Positions 59,386 to 64,000 of a DNA stretch of 64,000 nt are shown piece after piece. The notes beneath the pieces were generated by a model that was given only the letters and a program-made list of their open reading frames with translations, made no database searches and was not told the origin of the DNA. Within the stretch, counting starts at the first letter, position 1; the number at the start of each line of letters is the position of its first letter. The DNA is from an uncultured Oscillospiraceae bacterium. Lineage in GTDB: Bacteria > Bacillota > Clostridia > Oscillospirales > Ruminococcaceae. A program made the position numbers and the translations under genes. The stretch spans positions 186,001 through 250,000 of the forward strand of contig CAKSPH010000001.1 in NCBI GenBank assembly GCA_934481355.1, given 5' to 3'.

Positions 59386-60753
59386 ATGGCTTTCGAGGGA
59401 CTTTCGGGCAAGCTGAACAACGTTTTCGGCAAGCTGCGCGGACACGGCAAGCTCAGCGAAAAGGACATCAGGGACGCTATGCGCGAGGTTCGCATGGCTC
59501 TTCTGGACGCGGACGTCAACTACAAGGTCGCAAAGGATTTTGTGGCAAGGGTCAGCGAAAAGGCAGTCGGCGAGAAGGTCATGGACAGCCTGACCCCTGC
59601 TCAGCAGGTAATTGATATAGTACACCGTGAGCTTATCGACCTCATGGGAAACACCACAGCAAAGCTGGATTTCCCGTCCAAACCTCCGTGCGTTATAATG
59701 ATGTGCGGACTTCAGGGCGCCGGTAAGACCACCCACTGCGCAAAGCTCGCAAAATACCTCATCTCGCAGAACCGCAGACCTCTGCTGGTTGCCTGCGATA
59801 TTTACAGACCTGCCGCTATCGACCAGCTGAAGATAGTCGGTGAAAAGGCAGGCGCCCACGTCTTTGAAATGGGTCAGCAGGATCCGGTAAAGATCGCAAA
59901 GCAGGGCATAAAGTACGCAAAGGACAACGGATTCGACGTTGTTCTGCTCGATACCGCAGGCCGTCTGCACATTGACGAGACCCTCATGGACGAGCTGAAG
60001 AACATCAAGCGCGAAACCGAGCCGAACGAGATACTCCTCGTTGTAGACTCCATGACCGGTCAGGACGCGGTAAACGTTGCACAGAGCTTTAATGAGGCTC
60101 TCGACATCAGCGGCGTTATCCTGACAAAGCTGGACGGCGACACCCGCGGCGGTGCGGCGCTGACAGTCCTCGCGATAACAGGAAAGCCGATAAAGTTCGC
60201 CGGAATCGGTGAGAAAATCGATGATCTCGAGCCGTTCCACCCGGACCGCATGGCAAGCCGTATCCTCGGCATGGGCGATGTGCTCACGCTCATCGACAAG
60301 GCAAAGTCCTCCATTGATGAGAAAGCCGCCGTCAAGACCATGCAGAAGATGCAGGAGAATAAATTCGACCTGAACGACCTGTACGCACAGTTCGAGCAGA
60401 TAGAGAAGATGGGCAGTATCCAGTCGCTACTCAAGATGATCCCCGGCGTTGCCGGAAAGGTCAGGGAAGAGGATATCGATGAAAAGAAAATGCCGCGCAC
60501 CAAGGCGATAATCTCCTCCATGACTCCCAGGGAGCGCGAAAAGCCCTCCATCATCGACGCCAAGCGCAAGCGCCGCATAGCGGCAGGAAGCGGCACCCGC
60601 GTCGAGGATGTGAACCAGCTCCTGCGCCAGTTTGACCAGATGCAGAAGATGATGAAGCAGATGGGTCTTGCGGGCAAGGGTAAAGGCAAAAAAATGCGGA
60701 TTCCCATGAACATGATGAAGCAGATGGGCAACATGGGAAACATGAAATTCTGA
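59386..60753 (+). CDS. ffh: Signal recognition particle protein Ffh
   Basis: A 455-residue SRP GTPase that targets membrane proteins. Domains: N (1-85, FEGLSGKLNNVFGKLRGHG), G (about 95-295; P-loop GLQGAGKTTHCAKLA, DTAGRLHID, TKLDGDTRGGAAL, G5-type FAGIGEK) and Met-rich M (about 320-455) ending in repeated MMKQMG motifs that bind SRP RNA and signal peptides. It lies 42 bp after ylxM with which it shares a promoter. No SRP RNA was found in the window. Confidence 0.98.
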   Translation: MAFEGLSGKLNNVFGKLRGHGKLSEKDIRDAMREVRMALLDADVNYKVAKDFVARVSEKAVGEKVMDSLTPAQQVIDIVHRELIDLMGNTTAKLDFPSKPPCVIMMCGLQGAGKTTHCAKLAKYLISQNRRPLLVACDIYRPAAIDQLKIVGEKAGAHVFEMGQQDPVKIAKQGIKYAKDNGFDVVLLDTAGRLHIDETLMDELKNIKRETEPNEILLVVDSMTGQDAVNVAQSFNEALDISGVILTKLDGDTRGGAALTVLAITGKPIKFAGIGEKIDDLEPFHPDRMASRILGMGDVLTLIDKAKSSIDEKAAVKTMQKMQENKFDLNDLYAQFEQIEKMGSIQSLLKMIPGVAGKVREEDIDEKKMPRTKAIISSMTPREREKPSIIDAKRKRRIAAGSGTRVEDVNQLLRQFDQMQKMMKQMGLAGKGKGKKMRIPMNMMKQMGNMGNMKF

Positions 60754-60762
60754 TTGAACGAT

Positions 60763-60951
60763 ATGAGTGTATTCGACGTTATCCTCTCCGTGCTTATGAT
60801 ATTTATAGGGGCAGTCGGAGGAGTTTCATCTTTCGTCCGGAAAGCCCGCAGGGGGCAGTCCAAATTCGTATCGTTCGTGATCTCGGTGCTGTTTCTGGCA
60901 GGCGGTATCGTGTGCCTCGCATTCGGGGTGCCGGTCACGGAATTCATTTAA
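60763..60951 (+). CDS. Small two-helix membrane protein
   Basis: A 62-residue protein with two transmembrane helices: FDVILSVLMIFIGAVGGV, a basic loop VRKARRGQSK, and FVSFVISVLFLAGGIVCLAF. ATG at 60763 is 9 bases after the ffh stop; a TTG at 60754 is directly after it. The Shine-Dalgarno is weak, so expression is not certain, but the composition is protein-like. It lies in the ffh-rpsP interval, where many Clostridia have no gene. Function unknown. Confidence 0.6.
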   Translation: MSVFDVILSVLMIFIGAVGGVSSFVRKARRGQSKFVSFVISVLFLAGGIVCLAFGVPVTEFI

Positions 60952-61072
60952 CAAGGATTCATTGCGGTCGCCGCATTGAAATACAAAACAAATGCCCCAA
61001 AGGGGCGGAGCTGATATGATTTCACTGTGCGAATGCACATGAATATATCAATGCTGAAAGGAGAATAATAAA

Positions 61073-61303
61073 ATGGCAGTTAAGATCAGACTCAGAAGAA
61101 TGGGCGCAAAGAAGGCTCCCTTCTACCGTGTAGTTGTTGCTGATTCCCGTTACCCCAGAGATGGCCGTTTCATCGAGGAGATCGGCACATACGATCCCAC
61201 CAAGGAGCCGGCTCTCGTAAACATCGACACAGCTAAGGCTGACGAGTGGATCAAGAAGGGCGCACAGCCCACCGACACCGTTAAGAGACTTCTCAAGAAG
61301 TAA
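61073..61303 (+). CDS. rpsP: 30S ribosomal protein S16
   Basis: A 76-residue protein with the S16 signature [19 protein letters not shown] and [19 protein letters not shown]16 binds 16S rRNA early in 30S assembly. A strong Shine-Dalgarno AAAGGAG precedes the ATG. It is followed by khpA as in most Firmicutes, but rimM and trmD, the usual next genes, are absent here. The interval to khpA has two small hairpins. Confidence 0.98.
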   Translation: MAVKIRLRRMGAKKAPFYRVVVADSRYPRDGRFIEEIGTYDPTKEPALVNIDTAKADEWIKKGAQPTDTVKRLLKK

Positions 61304-61322
61304 TTTTGCGGCACAGTAAACG

Positions 61323-61366
61323 CGGGCACTCCCTGCCCGTTAAGCTAATGTCCGGGGGAGACCCCG
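61323..61366 (+). promoter_or_regulatory. Two hairpins between rpsP and khpA
   Basis: CGGGCA (61323-61328) with TGCCCG (61334-61339), and CGGGG (61353-61357) with CCCCG (61362-61366). They have no T tail and could tune the ratio of the two proteins or be RNA processing sites. Confidence 0.45.
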
Positions 61367-61390
61367 TTGATCCCACAGGAGGGACTATAT

Positions 61391-61624
61391 ATGAAAGAGC
61401 TTCTGATAACAATCGCCTCTGCCCTCGTTGAGGACAAGGACGCGGTTCAGGTCACTGTTGACGAGCCGGACGCCGAGGGCGTGATCGTGTATCACCTCCA
61501 CGTTGCCCAGGAAGATATGGGCAGAGTAATCGGCAAGCAGGGCAGAATCGCAAAGGCTATCCGCACCGTTATGCGCGCCGGCGCTGTCAGAGCGGACGAG
61601 AAGATCTCCGTTGAGATCGACTGA
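61391..61624 (+). CDS. khpA: KH-domain RNA-binding protein KhpA
   Basis: A 77-residue single KH domain with the GxxG loop IGKQGR (about residues 50-55) and VTVDEPDAEGVIVYHLHVAQ beta sheet. KhpA, with KhpB/Jag, binds RNA and affects cell division and elongation in Gram-positive bacteria. The ATG at 61391 follows AGGAGGG and is chosen over an in-frame upstream codon. It directly follows rpsP, the standard location. Confidence 0.94.
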   Translation: MKELLITIASALVEDKDAVQVTVDEPDAEGVIVYHLHVAQEDMGRVIGKQGRIAKAIRTVMRAGAVRADEKISVEID

Positions 61625-61676
61625 CAATAACTTTGAGCGGGGCGTATGCTCCGCTTTTGTTTTAGGAGGTATGACC

Positions 61677-61874
61677 GTGAAAGTCACAGAAAACGAAAAC
61701 AAGGAAATCGTCAAAAGAGTCCGCGAGGGGCTCAAAAAGACCGGTGGATACTGCCCGTGCAGGCTCCAGCGAACCCCGGAAAACAAGTGTATGTGCGAGG
61801 AATTCAGAAAGCAGATAGCAGACCCTGATTTCGAGGGATTCTGCCACTGTATGCTTTATTATAAGAGCAAATAA
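61677..61874 (+). CDS. Ferredoxin-thioredoxin reductase catalytic-chain-like protein
   Basis: A 65-residue protein with all the Cys motifs of the FTR catalytic chain: YCPCRLQR, KCMCEEF and GFCHCMLYYKSK (three CxC/CHC pairs), which hold a [4Fe-4S] cluster and a redox disulphide. Short bacterial FTR-like proteins of this type are widespread in anaerobes. The start is uncertain: AGGAGG is one base from the ATG at 61671 but 7 bases from the GTG at 61677, which I prefer. It lies 50 bp after khpA and is followed by a terminator. Confidence 0.85.
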   Translation: MKVTENENKEIVKRVREGLKKTGGYCPCRLQRTPENKCMCEEFRKQIADPDFEGFCHCMLYYKSK

Positions 61875-61880
61875 GAAAAA

Positions 61881-61927
61881 CGGGTGGAGTAAAAGCCGGA
61901 ATTCCGGCGTGCTCCGCCCGCTTTTTT
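61881..61927 (+). terminator. Terminator after the FTR-like gene
   Basis: CGGGTGGAG (61881-61889) pairs with CTCCGCCCG (61912-61920), with an inner GCCGG/CCGGC stem, then a run of six T. Confidence 0.85.
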
Positions 61928-61957
61928 GATGTTCAGCAGAAAAATTATCAAAAGTCC

Positions 61958-61986
61958 TTGACAAAATGGGAAAAAAGGTGTATAAT
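61958..61986 (+). promoter_or_regulatory. Promoter of the aldolase gene
   Basis: TTGACA (61958-61963) and TATAAT (61981-61986), spacer 17 bp. Confidence 0.88.
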
Positions 61987-61997
61987 ATCATCATTGG

Positions 61998-62049
61998 CGC
62001 TTTAGAGATAAAAAGCACAAAAGCTAAAAAGCGTAAAAGTGCTAAAGCG
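61998..62049 (+). promoter_or_regulatory. Structured leader of the aldolase gene
   Basis: CGCTTTAG (61998-62005) pairs with CTAAAGCG (62042-62049), and AGCAC (62014-62018) with GTGCT (62039-62043), so the two helices compete for two bases. Between them AAAAGC-type words repeat. It fits no riboswitch I know and has no T run. Confidence 0.45.
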
Positions 62050-62077
62050 GTATTGTTTTTGAAAGGACACCAGGGAA

Positions 62078-63052
62078 ATGAAGGAAATATCTAAGCTTAT
62101 GGATTACAGACCTGATATCAAGATAGTAGACGCGACGCTTCGCGACGGCGGGCTTGTCAACGGCTTCCGCTTCACGGACGAGTTTGTCAAGGATCTGTAC
62201 CAGACTAATATAAAGGCCGGCGTTGACGTTATGGAGTTCGGCTACAAGGCCGACAAGGAAATGTTCGACGTCAAGGATTTCGGCAAGTGGAAGTTCTGCG
62301 ATGACGAAGATATCCGTGCAGTTGTCGGCGACAACAACACCGACCTCAGAATCGCCGTTATGGCGGACGTAGGCCGCTGCAACTACAAGCAGGACATCAG
62401 ACCCCGCAGCGAGAGCCCCGTGGATATAATCCGCGTTGCCACATACCTCAACCAGATCCCCGCAGCCGTTGACGTTATCGAGGACGCAGCCGCAAAGGGC
62501 TATGATGTCACCTGCAATATAATGGCTATCTCAAACGCTCAGGACACTGATATCAAGGTCGCTCTGGATATTCTCGGAAAATCCCCGGTAAACGTGTTCT
62601 ACATCGTAGACAGCTTCGGCGCACTGTTCCCGGAGCAGATAGAACGCATAGCTTCGCTCTACGGCGAATTCGCAGCAAAATACGGCAAGAAGCTCGGTAT
62701 CCACGCGCACAACAACCAGCAGCTCGCATTCGCGAACACTGTCGAGGCTGTCGGCGACGGCGTTGACTGGCTGGACGGCACCTACGCAGAGATGGGCAGA
62801 GGAGCCGGCAACTGCGCAATGGAGCTCCTGCTCGGATTCCTCAAGAACCCGAAGTACAACATCTACCCCGCTATCCAGTTCATTGAAAAGCACATGAAGA
62901 AGCTCAGGGCGGACGGCGTTGTATGGGGCTACGATATGCAGTATCTGCTGACAGGTATGCTCAATCAGCACCCGCGCACCGCTATCCAGTTTACCAAGGA
63001 CAAGAGAACCGATCTCTCTGAGTTCTACAAGGAAGTTACATCTCAGGAATAA
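62078..63052 (+). CDS. HMG-CoA lyase/DRE-TIM-type aldolase
   Basis: A 324-residue TIM-barrel metallolyase. The N-terminal VDATLRDGGLVNGF (DxTLRDG metal-binding motif, about residues 17-30) and the later GIHAHNNQQLAFAN (metal His pair, about 208-221) are intact. The closest groups are 4-hydroxy-2-oxovalerate aldolase and isopropylmalate-synthase-like catalytic domains; the regulatory C-terminal domain of LeuA is missing. The reaction is therefore probably an acyl or pyruvate aldol cleavage, unknown in detail. GAAAGGA precedes the ATG, and it stands alone behind its own promoter and a structured leader. Confidence 0.85.
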   Translation: MKEISKLMDYRPDIKIVDATLRDGGLVNGFRFTDEFVKDLYQTNIKAGVDVMEFGYKADKEMFDVKDFGKWKFCDDEDIRAVVGDNNTDLRIAVMADVGRCNYKQDIRPRSESPVDIIRVATYLNQIPAAVDVIEDAAAKGYDVTCNIMAISNAQDTDIKVALDILGKSPVNVFYIVDSFGALFPEQIERIASLYGEFAAKYGKKLGIHAHNNQQLAFANTVEAVGDGVDWLDGTYAEMGRGAGNCAMELLLGFLKNPKYNIYPAIQFIEKHMKKLRADGVVWGYDMQYLLTGMLNQHPRTAIQFTKDKRTDLSEFYKEVTSQE

Positions 63053-63061
63053 TATACAGCA

Positions 63062-63153
63062 CAGCGCCGTACGGTCTTACCGCAAAGGCGACCGCCTTTG
63101 ACCGTGCAGCGCCGATAACATCTGCCGCCAGCGCCCCATTACCTCCGGGGCGC
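63062..63153. repeat. Inverted-repeat region after the aldolase gene
   Basis: ACGGTC (63071-63076) with GACCGT (63100-63105) enclosing AAAGGC-GACC-GCCTTT (63084-63099), then GCGCCCC (63131-63137) with GGGGCGC (63147-63153). CAGCGCCG occurs on both sides of the first hairpin. One may serve as the aldolase terminator, but neither has a T tail directly after it. Confidence 0.6.
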
Positions 63154-63205
63154 CGGAAGCGGGAGATATTTTTCTGAGAAATTTAAAGAAATTTTCAAAA
63201 ACCGC

Positions 63206-63234
63206 TTGACAAAATGAATTTCATATGATATAAT
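63206..63234 (+). promoter_or_regulatory. Promoter of tRNA-Leu
   Basis: TTGACA (63206-63211) and TATAAT (63229-63234), spacer 17 bp. Confidence 0.88.
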
Positions 63235-63271
63235 AATATAGTCGTTGAGAGCTAAATCAGCGATTGAATAT

Positions 63272-63356
63272 GCGGGCATGCTGGAATTGGCAGACAGGCA
63301 CGTTTGAGGTGCGTGTGTTGTATGACATATGGGTTCAAGTCCCATTGCCCGCACCA
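63272..63356 (+). tRNA. tRNA-Leu (anticodon GAG)
   Basis: The acceptor GCGGGCA pairs with TGCCCGC. The anticodon stem CACGT/GCGTG encloses TTGAGGT with GAG. A long variable arm (class II) and encoded CCA are present. Followed by a terminator at 63361-63392. Confidence 0.95.
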
Positions 63357-63360
63357 AACA

Positions 63361-63392
63361 AAAGAACCGTCCATCGGGCGGTTCTTTTGTTT
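63361..63392 (+). terminator. Terminator of tRNA-Leu
   Basis: AAAGAACCGTCC (63361-63372) pairs with GGGCGGTTCTTT (63376-63387), then TGTTTA. Confidence 0.85.
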
Positions 63393-63451
63393 ATATGTTA
63401 TCCGCTGATATGGCGGATTTTTTCATATAATGGGATTTTAGTTCAAATGCC

Positions 63452-63480
63452 TTGACTTTTCAGGGGATTAGTAGTACAAT
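63452..63480 (+). promoter_or_regulatory. Promoter of thrS
   Basis: TTGACT (63452-63457) and TACAAT (63475-63480), spacer 17 bp. Confidence 0.75.
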
Positions 63481-63488
63481 AAAAGATA

Positions 63489-63543
63489 CACAGCGCAACG
63501 CTGTGAATTTACATTGAACGGCAGGGCTTTTGTTTAGCTCTGC
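63489..63543 (+). promoter_or_regulatory. Two-hairpin leader of thrS
   Basis: CACAGCG-CAA-CGCTGTG (63489-63505) and GCAGGGC with GCTCTGC (63521-63527, 63537-63543), the second ending just before AGGAAAGGAAG. There is no T-box (no NNTGGNACC) and no terminator. The form, hairpins next to the ribosome site, resembles translational autoregulation of thrS in enterobacteria, but the anticodon-like loop is not evident. Confidence 0.5.
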
Positions 63544-63561
63544 AAGGAAAGGAAGTTCAGT

Positions 63562-64000
63562 ATGATAAAAGTAACACTGGAAAATGGCGAAGTAAAGGAA
63601 TTTGATTCTCAGCTCTCCGCATTCGACGCGGCAAGAGAACTCGGCGTGGCCAAGACAGCCTGTGCCGCTGAGATAGACGGCAAGGTATGCGACCTGCGTA
63701 CCACCCTGACAGACGGATGCACCGTTAAATTCCTCACATTTGAGGACGAGCAGGGACAGAGAGCTTTCAACCACACCGCCTCCCACGTTCTGGCCCAGGC
63801 AGTAAAGCGCCTTTTCCCGGCGACAAAGCTCGCGATCGGTCCGGCTATTGAGAACGGCTTCTACTATGATTTCGACACCGATGAGCCCTTCACAACAGAT
63901 ACCCTGACCAGGATCGAAGCAGAAATGAAGAAGATCGTCAAGGAGTCTATCCGCCTTGAGCACTTCACAATGGCTCCCGACGAAGCTATAAAGTATCTCG
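63562..64000 (+). CDS. thrS: Threonine-tRNA ligase ThrS (N-terminal part)
   Basis: The first 146 residues of threonyl-tRNA synthetase. Residues 1-62 are the TGS domain (MIKVTLENGEVKEFD, AARELG, CAAEIDGKVCDL). It continues into the editing domain with AFNHTASHVLAQAVKRLFP (the HxxxH editing motif), KLAIGPAIENGFYYDFDTDE and the helices after it. The catalytic domain lies beyond the window. GGAAAGG precedes the ATG. The enzyme charges tRNA-Thr and edits Ser-tRNA-Thr. Confidence 0.96.
   Translation, partial: MIKVTLENGEVKEFDSQLSAFDAARELGVAKTACAAEIDGKVCDLRTTLTDGCTVKFLTFEDEQGQRAFNHTASHVLAQAVKRLFPATKLAIGPAIENGFYYDFDTDEPFTTDTLTRIEAEMKKIVKESIRLEHFTMAPDEAIKYL

Noticed and set aside
63139..63357. Minus-strand frame reading AMGLEPICHTTHAPQT
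   Set aside because: It is antisense to tRNA-Leu and not a gene.
63481..63561. T-box leader of thrS
   Set aside because: No T-box sequence (NNTGGNACC), no specifier stem and no terminator are present.

Overview
The window reads as a chromosomal segment of an endospore-forming Clostridia bacterium, most likely Oscillospirales (Ruminococcaceae or Oscillospiraceae type). Evidence: a compact spoVACDE operon, a CwlD-type amidase, clostridial small families (DUF6062-, DUF6472- and DUF6514-like), a PadR/HAAS/DUF4097 envelope operon, GC-rich genes behind AT-rich sigma-A promoters with 17-18 bp spacers, and tRNA genes with encoded CCA. I see no rRNA, phage, plasmid, CRISPR or defence island. Taxonomy is inferred from gene content only.

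Layout. 1-2.3 kb: a partial membrane gene and spoVACDE (minus strand). 2.4-7.3 kb: a ComFB-like gene, then a thiamine operon thiD-thiC-thiW-thiM-thiE behind a TPP riboswitch with its own terminator; thiW has a leader of seven consecutive hairpins. 7.3-9 kb: two small mobile-type repeats around an aminotransferase. 9-18.6 kb: DUF389 protein, a periplasmic-sensor GGDEF/EAL protein, a GH13 enzyme, a triplicated membrane unit with a hydrolase, and a BMP-family binding lipoprotein. 18.9-26 kb: two PrsA-like foldase lipoproteins, a basic amino acid decarboxylase, a PH-domain membrane protein, glmU and a nicotinamidase-like gene. 26-29.5 kb: padR-HAAS-DUF4097-DUF4097 with twin palindromic operators. 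30-38.5 kb: purB, recJ, rel, an MBL hydrolase, a nicotinate phosphoribosyltransferase gene broken by one in-frame TAG, and a hypothetical gene. 38.5-43 kb: potABCD polyamine transporter interrupted by a four-helix-bundle cassette with inverted-repeat ends. 43-52.4 kb: radA with an overlapping Cys-rich mini-gene, a CwlD-like amidase, ogg, tsaD, aroK, a CPBP protease and a CDF transporter. 52.6-53.3 kb: tRNA-Gly, -Arg, -His, -Gln followed by 148-bp tandem repeats. 53.6-58.7 kb: a 1087-residue zinc-ribbon membrane protein with five near-identical 56-residue repeats, a rhodanese/TtcA-like fusion and a flavin reductase. 59-64 kb: ylxM-ffh, rpsP-khpA, a ferredoxin:thioredoxin reductase-like protein, an aldolase, tRNA-Leu and the start of thrS.

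How the parts work together. The thi operon makes the pyrimidine de novo (ThiC, ThiD), takes in and phosphorylates preformed thiazole (ThiW, ThiM) and couples the two (ThiE), all under TPP control. Nicotinamidase plus the broken phosphoribosyltransferase suggest an NAD salvage route that is lost or polymorphic here. ylxM-ffh, the PrsA-like pair, the CPBP protease and the PadR operon concern protein export and envelope upkeep. The least explained material is non-coding: a short inverted-repeat element family with 4-bp target duplications, a second element with palindromic ends, the four-helix cassette, the thiW hairpin array, and the repeat tract downstream of tRNA-Gln.
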